DNA of 64,000 bases. Source: Acanthaster planci. Its lineage: Eukaryota; Echinodermata; Asteroidea; Valvatida; Acanthasteridae. Made by a program: the position numbers and the translations under genes. The stretch is taken from assembly GCF_001949145.1 (NCBI RefSeq), contig NW_019091421.1, forward strand, positions 432,981-496,980. Reading direction: 5' to 3'. The notes below the pieces were generated by a model. The model saw only the letters and a list, made by a program, of their open reading frames with translations. It had not been told where the DNA came from and searched no databases. Of this stretch, positions 1 through 13,423 are shown one piece after another (the first letter of the stretch is position 1; every line of letters begins with the position of its first letter).

Positions 1-1442
1 GCCAAGATGTGTACACCTCTTCAAGTACATGTACATGTACGTACTGTTATACTGTACATGTACCGTACTTCAGCGATGTTCGACTGCTTCAGCACTTAAT
101 TATTTAAATGTTTTCCCCAAGGGTTGGCCGGCACCTCCGGAAACTTAAACCTACAATCGAACACACTCAACAAACAAGCAACATCACTGGCATTAGACCA
201 ACCAATCAGCACCTTCCTTTGTTAAACAAGTCACATCTTCAAGTACAGCCTACTGTATGTAGAATATTTATGAGAAAAAAAACTGTCTCCACGCTTCAAT
301 TTCCAACTCTGCCTTACACTGCAAAGTCACTTTTTCCAACACACAGCAATCCACTTTACACTCACAGCAGCTTTAAAGTAGCCCACCAATGAGGTTTGTT
401 CTGATCAATTTCTTCAAAGAGATTTTATTTGAATGAACAAGTGCTAAAAAATGTACAGTGTACATGTAACAGGCGCAAAATGTACAGGTTGCACCCAACA
501 ATCCTACATGTACTTGTAACATGAAAAAACAAAAACAACAGAGAAAAATGGATGGGAGAGAGAGCTGCATGTCCCTGTACATACATATACTGCTGCTTTC
601 CAAAAATCTCAAGTACACGTCATACAAAGCTTACCCAATATCAAACCTAATGTGCAGTCTGTGCAACTTAAAAAGTTACCCGGGTTTACGTGTAAATGCA
701 CCTACCCATGTAGCCAGGGCTATTTATAAATATCATGCAGCATTCAAGAGGAAAATTGTGAATAATTAGCAAGCCCAATGAGCACGGTAATAACACAGTA
801 TCAGTTTTAGCATCATGAATCCGTGTGTACATCCTGTACGTCCTTCATCAGCATTAAAAATGTATAGCCATCTTCTACGATGGAGAGTGTATTGGCTAGC
901 CCTTCAGCAACATGCAGACGTGGATCTGTGTCAGCGGAACATGGCTGGAGCCGATGTCAAAAGCAAAAACAGAAAAAAAAAACTTCTGGTGGATTTCGAA
1001 AGATCTGTAAGTGGTTAGAGGGTTAGGGTATTACACTATATACATGTACATGTACCGGTACATGTACAACATGTACACGTACATGTACATGTATCCCTCA
1101 TTCACAAGGACACTTTTATTAAAGTTATGCACTCCAAGAACTAGGCCTAATGATTTTCCCTTTTTGCATTTTACCCAACATGTACTTACTTTTACTGTTA
1201 TCTGATTACTGTTATCCAAAAACAGTAATCCTGTTCCATTCAAGTTCATTACTGACTCGCCTGACTCTAAATTCTAAATGCTAGACTGTTGGGTTAATAA
1301 ACCCAAATATGCAGAACAATGACTACAGGATCACCTTCCACAAAAAATCTACACCTTTCTGTGACAGTGTGCAGGGCCTGGGATGCAGAGGTTGTCCATA
1401 CGCGGCTTTGCAAAATACTGATGCAGCATAAGGACTGCAAAG

Positions 1443-1590
1443 GGCCTGCATGTTTGAAGCAGGTTTTGGATCGCGATGAGTGATCCAACATTGGTTCACT
1501 GAAACCAGAACTCACCGACACCTAATGGATAAAGCGAACCAGCCTTGGGATCACTGATCAAGATCTGGATGCATATGAAACAAACAGGCC
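1443..1590. mobile_element. Small inverted-repeat element (MITE family 3, copy 1)
   Basis: The element begins GGCCTGCATGTTT and ends AAACAAACAGGCC, so its ends are imperfect inverted repeats, with a second inverted pair inside (GATGAGTGATCC against GGGATCACTGATC). It is flanked on both sides by CAAAG (1438-1442 and 1591-1595), a plausible 5 bp target-site duplication. It has no coding capacity. A larger relative lies at 41348-41567 and a right-end fragment near 39035-39101. Confidence 0.65.
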
Positions 1591-3210
1591 CAAAGACAAC
1601 AAGACTGGCCTGCTCTCTACCCCCAAATCACAGGTACTGTGCACATGTAGACGTACAGCGTACACGCACATGTAAAAATGTACATACTCCCCCACTGTGC
1701 ACAACATACAGTAAGTCCATTCTTTCCTGTCATTGGCTGCTACATGTACAGTACATTTACTATACATGTACATTACTAGGGCCTGCTACTTGACAGCATT
1801 AAGCCATATCCGAATTACTTGGCTGTGGTTTTAGAAATGTTTATACACAACTCTATGGGTCGTGGCCGTAGCCATTATCACAAAACTTCTATACAGAAAG
1901 ATACATGTACTGATACATGTACATGTATGAAACCAGTGTAAGAATGCACTCCATACACATGCATATATATGTTCCACAGTTGTCGGGACAACCCATGTTG
2001 ACATAAAAATGTGATGGGGACCACAGATATTATTATGAATTTTTGTCCCCATGACTTGGTCCCGCCTGTCCAAACAAAAGAAATTGTCCCCTAACCCTGT
2101 GAAGGCCTTCCCATCGCAGAGAGACAGTGTTCCCGACTTGTGAAACCGTACATGTAAACAGCCAAAAATGAACAAAAAACGTTACAAGTCAGCTCACCTG
2201 GACGTAGACCAACCCAGAAAACTGTACACGTACATGTATACAAGTAGTCACACATACATGTACATGTATATTGCAACCCTTGACACATACATACTGGCCA
2301 CTACACCAACACACACAAACCGTCAGTGGACACAGGTGCACTGGAGTATTCACACTGAGCTCTCTAAGATAAGCCTCTTCCCCAAGACTCCGTACAACTG
2401 CATGAATGTACGCATGTGTACTGTGCGTGCTGCTCCTCAGTACTGCATTATGCTGCATCCATCCTGTCTTGCTGCATGTATTTGTACATGTACATGTACT
2501 AACTTGTACATGGTGTCACGCTCGGTGCTCATACGTCTGTTCGTGCATCACTGTTCCATTAAATGCCTTACAAGATGCCATTGATCCTCTGCAGTGGAAC
2601 TTTACTGATGGGCTGATGGCAGTTTGCTTGAACTTGGACCCAACAGATTGCCTTTTTAAACAGTTGGACATACATGTAGTCGGGCAACAGAAAGGCCTGA
2701 CCATGTCCAAATGTTAAAAATGACAATTCGTAGGGTGCAAGTTACTGGTACTCAGACTACATTGTAGGTTGATAAATGTAGGAACATTTATGTACATGCA
2801 CAGTATATGTAACGATCAGTCAACCCAGTCAATGATGCCCACACTTCATTTAAATGCACCTCACATTAAATCTCATAAATGATGTGAACATCAAGCCATT
2901 TGTGTCCTTTTCTATTGACTCCCTTTTCATAATCTCAGGACTTCCAAGGAACTCACATGCACAGTGACTCAGCTCACATGTAGGGCACTTTACATGTACA
3001 TGTATGTGATGTCTAGTACATGTATAAGTGGCTTTTAAACTGAATTGACTGTTGACTGCACAACACTTCAGCACATTAATGTGACACTTCACTGCTTATA
3101 AACTGTTGCAGACAGCGAAACATTGAATTGATGAACAGTAAACTCCCGTAAAAACATCAAATCTATTCTTAAAGCACACATTTAAAATGCTGCAGAGAAC
3201 TTTTATATTA

Positions 3211-3490
3211 ATGGGTTGGCACAGTGGTTGTTTCCTCGTCTTGCTCCTCTGCGGTCCGGGTTCAAATCCTGGCCAGGTCCACATGTGGATTGGGCTTCCA
3301 GTCCCTACCTGATTCTGTGGGTTTTACCCAGAATATACCTCTGGGGGTTTCCTCCTACAGGTGCCTCTAATACCTTAAGTGCTTCTCACTGCCTCATCTA
3401 CAGGTTTCCCAGGGCTTGTGAGCTACAGTGCCTGGGGAATTTTTTAGGAATCCTTGGTGTCATTACCAGAAATGATTAATAATAATAATT
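3211..3490 (+). mobile_element. tRNA-derived SINE, family A copy 1
   Basis: The 5' end looks like a tRNA gene: a box A-like TGGCACAGTGG at about 3217 and a box B-like GGTTCAAATCC near 3260, as used by RNA polymerase III. A non-tRNA body follows and the element ends in an AAT-rich tail (about 3473-3490). A second copy on the minus strand at 49150-49419 matches over nearly the whole length, including the body motif CCAGAAT and the end motif CCTTGGTGTCATTACCAG, so this is a dispersed family rather than a functional tRNA gene. Confidence 0.8.
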
Positions 3491-4431
3491 TCAACAGAAC
3501 TCATACAATACACCAGTACATGTCATAAATACCGGTAGGTTGCAATTTTTCTGGATCAAAGTTAAATATGAACAATGTGACATCATTGTATGAGGTACAT
3601 GTGCATCAAGTCCGGCAAAATTACATGTACAGTCTGAGTGCTGCAGTCCGATCCATCGCAAGTCCCTGCAAATCCATCAGTTAGTCATTCACAAGTCATT
3701 CAGTCTTAAGCCAATTCACAAGCTATTCAAATGAACTGCGAAGAAGCATTTACTTGTCATTGTTCACCCATAACTTGCAGCATGGCTAGTCTTGTGAAAG
3801 GGCTTGCGATGGACTTGACTGACAACACTGTGCAATACCCTCAGACACCTGTCCTTGCCCATATACATAAGATGAACGAAGTGTCAACAATACTGTATAT
3901 ATATCCCCAACCCCATCATACTGTATTGGGAATATACAGGTACAATGTACATGTACATATACACATGTACATGTACAATGTACTTTATGGATGGCCCATA
4001 TACCGGTACCAGTACAACCCTCCCTCCCCACGTCTGCTTGCTATACATGTTAATGCAGAATTGTCCATACTAGAGCACAGACCAGTGATCCATAGAAGAA
4101 TTCCAAAGTACATGTACATGTATGTCATTATACCGGTATTTAGCCATGAAACCAGGCCTTAATTGGACTACTAATACTGGTAAATGTATTCAGCACTGCA
4201 GATGAGATGAACACAAAATGTATGCTGTTAAGTCTCATTACAAATACAATGACCTGCCTGCTGAGAACAGCCAAATTACCTCTTTGTAAGCTGCCTCTTG
4301 TTACAAAAGGACGAGAATAAACATTCAAGAGACTGAGGACCTCAGAATGTGTTTTATAGCAGTACCTGTAGTTATACATGTATTACAAAAGTGCTCTTTA
4401 TATTGAGAGTGGACTGTGCGAACATGTAGAT

Positions 4432-4694
4432 GGGTCATTCTATAAATTTGGGGGCCAAAGAGGGATATTTTTCCGTCCCTGTTACCTCGAACATGTACAT
4501 GTATACCATCTGACATGTTTGACAAGGGACATATCACTGAAATTGATTTCAAACTATTGTTATTTGTTTGGCAGGTAATCTGCAATACTTATTCAATCTT
4601 GGAATTTAAACAATGAGTTCTAAAGATTGGGAAATCATATGCCTGACGTAACAGGGATAGGGAAAAATTGGACCCCAAATTTATAGAATGACCC
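4432..4694. mobile_element. MITE family 2, copy 1 (263 bp)
   Basis: The terminal inverted repeats begin GGGTCATTCTATAAATTT; the right end is the near-perfect reverse complement and the similarity extends about 50 bp inward (both arms include TCCCTGTTAC). AGAT lies next to both ends (4428-4431 and 4695-4698), a possible 4 bp target duplication. No coding capacity. Related copies are at 4983-5241 and 11144-11412. Confidence 0.75.
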
Positions 4695-4982
4695 AGATGG
4701 TGAATACAGGATTGCTCCATTAATAACCAACCCTGTGCAGACCTTACACTGCCAACAGCTGAACACTCACAAATGCTATGCACAGACATCACATTCACTG
4801 CACTTGATGAAAGACAATTCCTGAATGTTATTAAAAACGCTAACCTCCTAGGATGAACAGGTATGTAAAATCATATCGAAATGGGAGGATCGAAGACTGT
4901 TAGGGTATACACCTGTCAGATGGAATTGATAATGCACTTTATAATAAACTGCCAATGTTTAAAAGAAGTAGAACATGTAGAT

Positions 4983-5241
4983 GGGTCAGTTTTTAAATTT
5001 AGGGTCCAAAGTGTGACATTTATCTGTCCCTCTTACCTCATACATGTACATGTACATGTATACGGTCTGACATGTTTGACAAGGGATGTACATATATCAC
5101 TGAAATTGATTAGAAACTATTGTTATTCATTCAACAGGTAATTTGCAGTACTTAAGAAACATTAAAAAAATCATACTGTATGCCAGATGTACATTAACAG
5201 GGACGGGAAGAAAATTGGACCCCAAATTTATAGAATGACCC
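4983..5241. mobile_element. MITE family 2, copy 2 (259 bp)
   Basis: Same family and orientation as the element at 4432-4694. The body shares the motifs GACATGTTTGACAAGGGA and CACTGAAATTGATT. The left terminal repeat is degraded (GGGTCAGTTTTTAAATTT) while the right is intact. The left flank GAACATGTAGAT is the same as that of copy 1, so either the terminus extends further out or a larger segment was duplicated. Confidence 0.7.
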
Positions 5242-8200
5242 CGATGCATTCTGAAGTGTTCTTCTTAAGATGTTCTGTTCATTTTTTCCCCTTTCATTTT
5301 TGGCTAATTCTGAATAAATATCATTATGGCTGTTTTCGATATTTTGTCGTTTAAGCATGGCTACAATGTATTTGGTATACTGTTTATATATTTGATAATC
5401 AGGGCATTTCAAGAACATCTGTACATGTACGTACCGGGTATCTCAATGTAAAAACCTCTCTACCCAATTGAACTTATAGAAAAAAATATACTGTACATGT
5501 ACATGTATCACACAAGTCCATACTTGCAGACTTACTGGTAACATGCAATTGTACCAAATTTTGAGGATCATATTTTCAACAGTTACAGAGCTATTTATAT
5601 ACATGTATGTACCACAACCTGACAGACAACACTGGTAGCAGAACACTAACCAAGCCAATGTTAGAAACACTCAACAAAACCACCAAGTAATGCAGTCTTT
5701 TTTTCTTTTTTTCATCTACATCAACTTCCCCATTAAAAGATCCAACAGCAACTGGATGGTAAGACAATATCAGTAATCAATTTTCTCACTTTGCCAAGTA
5801 ACCTGAACCATGTAGCCAGGAAGCAAGCCAGTAAGGAATGACAAATTTTCCCCCAACACTCACGGACACGTCTAGCTGCTCCAACACCTACATGTCGCCA
5901 TGTACATGTTCAGTGAATTTACATGTAAATTCCTCTGCCTATATGCACCAATATGTAAGACAGAGATTTTTTTTTCAAGGTGAACTGTCATTCAGTTTTG
6001 TAGTCTGATTCTAACTGTTCAATGCAAAACATGGATATTTATATGAATATAAATATAATAATAAATAATATATAATAAATATAATTGTAATGTATTTCTT
6101 AATTTGTAATTACCACATTCCTGATCTATTACATGTACAAGCATTTACTTTTTATCTGGAACCCTCATATCATTTCCTTTATTTTGATATGCAACAACAT
6201 GTACATGTACATATTCGTGTGAGTCTTCTGAATTAAACTATACCACCACTAAAATTTCTTACTTGAATGTAATAAGTTTCTGGACATCACTTGTAACATG
6301 TACATGTATATCGACAAAACTTCCTTTCAACCCCTAAAAAGAACGGACAAAAGAAGATATATCCAGCCGTTAATACTTCCACAAAATACTAGTACATCAT
6401 ACTAAATTAAAGTATAGCCTACAGCTGGGAAGCGTGTTAGAAGCGTGGACATGTTCCATCCACATCTCAGCACGCAAAGTGCTCAATTAGCAAGAGCGCC
6501 ATGACAGAAACCATTTATCATTCACAGTGCATGCACCATCAATACAGGCTGGCTGGGATGGTTTATAGTACTTTATATGCACTGTGAGATCTTGAGTAGT
6601 TCATTGGGTACTGAGCATGTAAAAGTGTCAATGAACATAAAACGGTTGTCACTTTAACAAAAGTTAAACAAACAAGGAACAGTTCACAAATTGACTGAGT
6701 CTGGCCCACATGTTTAAAGCACAACAGCACAGAACTTACATGTGTGTGGATATGTTAATCAGTGTTCACATTAACAAAGGCTGCCCTGAACGGGTGGGAA
6801 CATTTCTTCTCTGATTTCACTTTCTTGAACATGTTCACTCTTTCTCCACTTCTGGATCTTGATTCCTATAAAATGGCTTTTACAGTTGTGAAACAGGAGG
6901 ATGTACATGTACAAGCAGCTAAACCTACAAGAACATGTATAAGTGCAAACAGCAGCGCCCTCAGTTGTCCAGATTCTGCAGTCCGGTAGTCCAATTACAC
7001 AGAATTTTTTGTACAAGTACATGTAGCTCAGTTTAGAACAAAAAATATCCTCATGAATAATTTCTTCCTTTTAACACTGACAGTCACGTGTTATAAATAA
7101 AACCAATTGAAAATGTACATACATGTAGGTATGTACATGTACTTGTATGCCACTGCACACACTTATCATGCATGTACCGGTTTACATGCACATGTACGTA
7201 AGAATGCTCAGAGTATTCTTGTATATACATTTGTGTATAGTAAGAACGCATACACATGATACGCACACAGTGCTACATGTACATGGTACAGGTACCAGTA
7301 CATACATTGTGCATGTAAACCAATTAGAAAACAATGCAGCAGGTGGACTTGGTGGACAGACTATTACATGTAGTTCCCAAAGTTTTTTGAAGGAAGACTA
7401 GAGCAAATGGAGTGGATTGTGTTCAGGTGTTTTAGACTAGGAGTTTGTAAGCGAACAACCTGTATAATGGATACAGTACATGTACAGTATGTCAGGTAAT
7501 ACCAATACAGTGCCAATGCGTGAAGGCTAGGAACGCAGCACCAACACACTGTACAGTTCAGAAAGTAGACTCTGCCCACAGGTGTCAACTGGTGTCAAGC
7601 CCAGAGCCGAGTTAGAAAGAGTTGCAACATGAGTATCTCAATTGAAGGTGGAATTCTCCAATTTATACACACTGGACAAATCATGATTAAAATGACCCTA
7701 AGTGAAAATATTGCCCAAGCAAGACCGTAGACCGGCAACAGGTGTGAAAAAATAATAAAAACGAAACACGCACATACACAAAGAAAAATTGACATTATCG
7801 ATTTCGAGCGGGTTATTTAGGAAGAAAACGGTCAGTTAATTCCTGAAATGATATTCTTGCATTTTCTGTTTATTTTTTGCTTGTTTTGGGGAGGGGGGAC
7901 AAGGACTTAGACACCATCCCACAAGAAAAAGGTTTTCTCTATAATCAATTTTGATTAATGCACAGCATACAGCATCACATCACCCTCCTAAAACACAACA
8001 CGTCGCCACTGTTCGGCTGTGCAAACAATGTGAAATGTCCTATCCAGTTATAATGGAGATCAATGGCCAGTGCACATGGACATTTAGCACACAATAGCAG
8101 AATGCTATACTGCACACATGTGACACAACATGTGCAAGCAGCATCTTCATTCAAAAGGAGTGCACCTGAGCATTACTACACGTACAGTACCGTATGTGCA

Positions 8201-8439
8201 AGGAGTTTTGGAAATACAAGTGTAACAGCCATTCATGTCCCTCCAAGTACAGTGCACGTTTCTCAATTACAATGCAAGCAGTTTACCTTGCATACTGTAC
8301 ATGTATGTATGATAAAACCAAGCGGACTCCTCTTTACAACCCTTACACGTACATGTACCGGTACATTTACCTACATGTACCAAATATTAACAATAAAAAT
8401 ATAGATTTATAAAGTGGAAAACTGATCACGGTGCAATTC

Positions 8440-8734
8440 CATTATTATTACCCCTGCTCACTGGGCCCATGAAACATTCCAAAAACCATCTCAGCTCCCT
8501 GGGGAGTATACAGCTCTGGCGCTGCCATTTCGGCGCAAAGCAGCTAAGTCAACCACAATAACCATCTCTGCCCTCGCAGGTACCCAATTACTCCTGGATG
8601 GAGAGAGGCAATGAGTGACAAAGTGCCTTGCCCAAGGGCACATGCACCATGACCCCAGGCTGGATTCGAACCCCCAACCTGCGGCTTTGCCTGCCGACTA
8701 CAAATTCGATGCTTTTAACCACAAGGCCACTATT
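8440..8734 (-). mobile_element. tRNA-derived SINE, family B copy 1
   Basis: Read on the minus strand, the element starts with a tRNA-like head (box A-like GTGGCCTTGTGGTTA near 8734-8720; box B-like GGTTCGAATCC near 8675). The body contains CCCTTGGGCAAGGCACTTTG and CTCTCTCCATCCAGGAGTA, followed by GGGTACC, and the tail is TAATAATAATGG. The same body is found at 40589-40872 on the plus strand, which identifies this as a SINE rather than a tRNA gene. Confidence 0.8.
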
Positions 8735-11003
8735 CTGAGAGCTGACATTGTATTCCGTACAAACACTTCAATCATATTCTCCTTGCCGAGTATTTTATTC
8801 AAAATTGCTAAAGAAAAGTATAGCCTCCTAAAAAAGAGAGTGAAATCCAGTACCAGTACTTTTTTGCAAATAAAATTTGAACAACTGTTATCCTGGACTG
8901 AAACCATTTTAAATCGCTGTGCAGCAGACCCGCATCAATAATTGGTAAATACAGACTTCAAAACAGACAAATTTACATGCCATATACGTACATCCATATG
9001 CATGTCCGGATACAATTTCGACTCTAGGTGCATGTTTTTTTCTGTACATATGCATTAGGGTTGTACCCATAATTTTTTTCTAAAAGTGCTCAATAAACCA
9101 TTTCACCAAAAATGCAGACATTTGGACATCTTGTAAAGAGATGCTACGCCCACTCATGTTGCACCAGCAGTGCTTAAAGCTTGACCAAAAAACATGGTGG
9201 TCAGACAAAACATGAATGTACATGTACATGGTCACATGAAAACACACTCACATGCGGTGGCTTAAATGCAATAAACACACACAAAAAAAGAACCAAAAAA
9301 CCCACAAAGATTTCGCTTTGGGGCCTTTCAACTTTATAAGTCCTTCTGATACCGGTAGTTTGCCCATTGCAAGGGTGCAAATATGCAAGAGTTTCCTTTA
9401 ATCAAGGGGTATATGAATTAATAGGCCATACCCCCCCCTCCCTTAGGAAAGGAAATTCTTGCATATTTGTGTCCATGGTCCAATGACTTCTGCTTTGGGT
9501 TATACAAATACAGTACCAAATGTGGTCCGAATATGGCAGACTTGTGACTACAATTTCATGCTCTGCACCAGACTGCAAAATGTTTGTAATAGCATGAGAT
9601 GGGAATGTGAAATGTAGACCTAATGTTGAAAATTAATGTATGTATGATGATGAAGACAGACGGCTCCAACATGTAGTCTTCCTGACTACACCTGCCATGC
9701 AATGTACATGTACAGTAGGACCACCATGGCCTTCAGATGAAAGGGAGAACTCAACTAATTAACGAGCAGCAGACAGGTACATGTAGATACATGTACATTA
9801 TATTGCTACATGGCATTATTGCATTAAGGTCTCACATCTGACATTTACAGGATTCATGAACCTCCATTTTTCATGCACATACACATAGGTTCTCATTAAG
9901 AATAGCATTAAATGGTTTCTTAAAGGTTAAGAAGTACATGTACATGTACATTCTCTTCATTGTGATCTCCATGTACATGTACATGTATGTAGCGCATGAA
10001 TACACGCATACAATATATACACACATTGTTCTTTTGAGCCATAGGCTATTTAAAGTACTTCTGCCAGTCTCTCAGGCTGCAGTAATTACATGTACATCAG
10101 ATAAAAAAGTCTGTGAAACTTTGCTTTCATTTTAAAGTTGGAATTACTATGACACATGATGAAATAAAAATTGCATGCTGAAAGGAATTGAATGTGTCAC
10201 AGCCGAAGTTTCAGACTGACAAAACTTCTAGATGTACATGTCCAGTTTCTTGTCCTTGTCGGATTCCTTTTCCCAATCTGCATTAATTTTTTAAAAGGGG
10301 CAGCTGAGTTAAATGTACATGTACATGTAAATTTACAGCCTTCTGACAGTTTGTTATTAGCAAAATACATTTACATGTACACAGGGATACATGTAAATCA
10401 GGTTTGAAATCTGTTACACTGCATGAATGACGTCCCTTTAGACACAAACCTTACAATACTGGTATCAACAAAAGAATAATGAAAATCCATATTTACCATC
10501 TTGGAAAAATCTGTCATCTAAAAAGAAAAGTCAATTCCTCCCTTTAATGCAAAAACACAAATACAAAAATACAATACAAAAACACCTCAATTTTTTTATT
10601 ATTTGGCCTAATAATGGTACCGGTATGCATGTACAGTAACATCAACAGTTTGCAAGACACACAGCAGGCAGAATTCGTGTTTATAAATTTGTAATGGTGC
10701 ATGACGCACACAGTGTGTACACTCTTAAGGTTTGGGTAACCCTGTATGTGTACCAATAGCACCATACAAAGCCACCGTCACTACAGTGCACGCCCATGAA
10801 ATTTGTCTAAGGAGAGTCACGTTTAATTTACACGTACAGCGCGCAATGCACGTATACATGTACCACTAATTGCCAAAAATCCCACACTTCTACAGACACC
10901 AAATCTTCCATGAGCAAATACTGTACATTTACAGTGCACACATACATGTACGTACATGTACAATGCACACCTCTATGAAATTCAGCCCCATACCTACTTA
11001 AGA

Positions 11004-11152
11004 AGGTACCGAAGTGTGACATCATTTGAACCTGTGAGTGTACTGCAAACAAATGCAGTACGCACACGTGTCGGTCCATGCGCTGGTTCTCGCACTTATG
11101 CCTTTTACACACATAATAATTGTGCGCATGATATAGTCACTTTGGGTACTCT
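11004..11152. mobile_element. MITE family 1, copy 1 (diverged)
   Basis: A copy of the 144 bp family better preserved at 13280-13423 and 33339-33482. It keeps GGTACCGAAGTGTGACATCA at the left, a central TGCGCTGGTTCTCGCACT segment and CACTTTGGGTACTC at the right. Its right end overlaps the left terminus of a family 2 element (11144-11412), so one element inserted at or beside the other. Confidence 0.7.
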
Positions 11153-11412
11153 ATAACTTTGGGGCCCAAAATTGAGATATTGTATATGGTGTTCCTGTCA
11201 CACTCGGCCTATGTACCGGTAATTTGACTTGGAAATACAGTATTACAGAAATTGACTTCAAACTATTTTTTAATGTGTTTGCCAGGTACATCTTTCCATT
11301 ATTTTACCCTTGGAAATTAAAAACTTACAAAATCATATACATGTACCACACATGTGAAGGAACATGAAACAAATGTACATGTACACTGGACCCTAAATTT
11401 ATAAAGTGACCC
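11144..11412. mobile_element. MITE family 2, copy 3 (269 bp, degraded)
   Basis: The left end GGGTACTCTATAACTTTGGG and right end CCCTAAATTTATAAAGTGACCC are degraded versions of the family 2 termini, and the body retains CAGAAATTGACTTCAAACTAT. It abuts and overlaps a family 1 element by about 9 bp. Confidence 0.65.
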
Positions 11413-12667
11413 GACTGTCATCCATCAGAGAATGCCAATTTGCTTTCTAATTCTGTGACTAGGAGTTACAACGTGTTACTGAATGTGCCCCGAGGTTGGT
11501 GGGGATTGTGTTATGATGCTTTGTCAGGGGCGTAGCAAAGGCATTTTCTGGGGGGGAGGGGTGCGCCAGAGTCAATTTACCTACTTGTTCACCAACCTCA
11601 TGTCGGGTAAAATGGAAATCTGTGGTACATGTACATTACATTTCATGCTTCAGGGGAAATGCTGACGGTCAATGAACCAGTATATCGTTTATTTACCAAT
11701 TTTGGATTCATTTGCAGACCAAAACTCTATCTGCCAACTGGAATTAATTATTGGGAGATGCCGTACCCTTCCCTTCTTTTCAAATGCATACATTTGGAAG
11801 GGCATTAGCTCATCTCAGCTCCCTTCTTAATGGGCAGCGGGGACAAGCAAAGGTACATGTACTGGTATCCGCTAAGCGCAGGAACAACAGATGGCATGTT
11901 TTGACATAACGACAATCCATTGGTGTGAACTCACTGTGTGCACGCACAGGTTTGTGCGCATTTGGCATGGGACACACTGAACTCGCAGAGCCAATTTCTG
12001 CTTGCACATCTTCACATGTGAAGTGGGCGTGTGCGTGTGCTCCAACCCAGTTGCAAGGACTTCCCAACAGCTTGTCTCTTCTAAGCCAGTGAGTGTGTGC
12101 TCCAACTTGACTGACTGACTGAAAACTCTTCACGTACGGTAGCAGTTTCTTTGGTTTCTTCTTTTAAAACTGAATACAGTATGTAAATTATATAAATACT
12201 GCATGTTCTAAGGATTAATTAGGGTACATGTACATCGGTGTGACAAGGAAATGATTTATAAGCAATGATTTTAAAAGCAATTGAGCATTTGGAAAGTTTG
12301 CTGAACCAGTGTTGAGGGAAAAAAATGACTAAACTGGCAAATCGACTTGCACAGCTTCTGAAATGACAAGGACAGGTTCTCAGGGCAGTGGTCTCCAAGC
12401 AACCACTTACACGTAGCATCTATCTTCAGTCCAGTTCTTCCTGACACTCATTTTCATCATGCTGCTTTAGGCACCTGTTCATCAATTGCGCAGGAAACCC
12501 ATACTGAGCACGTGCAATACTTGTCAAATTTGCCTCAGGAGCACAAAGCCTCAACTAAATTGCGACTGCACTACACAACATAATGTACAAGTGTGCCTCA
12601 ATGCATGCACAATGAAATAGGGATGGGATAGGTACAAATGTATTGTACAGTGTGCAAGTACTTGAAT

Positions 12668-12966
12668 CAGGGTTCCTGCTCTTGAAGGACAATCAAATTC
12701 CATGATTTTTCCATGACCAACTTATGAAAATCCACGACCAAATAATGCAATTTCTTGGACTATTCGGCCTTTTAGGTTGCAAATACAATCACAGATTTTA
12801 TGCGCTTATTTCTGACAATAGAAATCACACAGTGCTTCATGACTTCCACGACAAACTTACATGACTTTTCCATGACTTAAGTCATTTTTACAAAATTCCA
12901 TGTCTTCTCCAGGCCTGAAAAAGGAAAAACAAATTTCCATGACTTTTCCAGGCCACAGGAACCCTG
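12668..12966. mobile_element. hAT-like MITE (299 bp)
   Basis: Starts CAGGGTTCCTG and ends CAGGAACCCTG, an 11 bp inverted repeat typical in form of hAT-superfamily termini. The inside is rich in TTCCATGACTTTTCC-type repeats in both orientations. TTGAAT occurs directly outside both ends (12662-12667 and 12967-12972), consistent with a slightly decayed 8 bp hAT target duplication. There is no transposase, so it would depend on a relative elsewhere. Confidence 0.8.
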
Positions 12967-13279
12967 TTGAATACTTGGATATTATACCACACACGTACAT
13001 GTACATGCCCAATACTGGACCAAAAGTGGTGGCAAAATACACGTACCGGTAGAACCAGTTTTATAACCAGAAAGCATCACACGCTCTCACAGCCAACTTT
13101 CTGAAAGTGATGCAAATCTTTAGGTGACTTCAAGTCATTAAAGTTTTATTAAATACATGTAAACTTCCTAAAACTGATCTTCACTGGATTAATACATGTA
13201 TGTCAAGCTGCAAAAGAGTGCAATGCAGCAGCAAAGTGTACATGTACACAGTGTTTGTAGAAAAGTGAGACAAAATACA

Positions 13280-13423
13280 GAGTACCGAAGTGAATACGTC
13301 ACGCGTACAATAAGTGTGTAAAAGGCATTAGCGTGAGAACCAGCGCTTGAACCAACACGCGCGCGTACTCCATTTGTTTGCACTGCACTTTCTGGTTCAC
13401 AGTGACGTCACACTTCGGTACTC
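13280..13423. mobile_element. MITE family 1, copy 2 (144 bp)
   Basis: Terminal inverted repeats GAGTACCGAAGTG lie at both ends. Internally TGACGTCA-like motifs occur near one end and a TACGTCA motif near the other, with a GC-rich CGCGCG centre. It is the same length as the copy at 33339-33482 but in the opposite orientation. TA dinucleotides lie just outside the ends, compatible with TA target duplication, though the exact boundary is unclear. Confidence 0.8.

Noticed and set aside
1011-1035. Telomere-like GGTTAG words
   Set aside because: Only two or three units occur, not an array.
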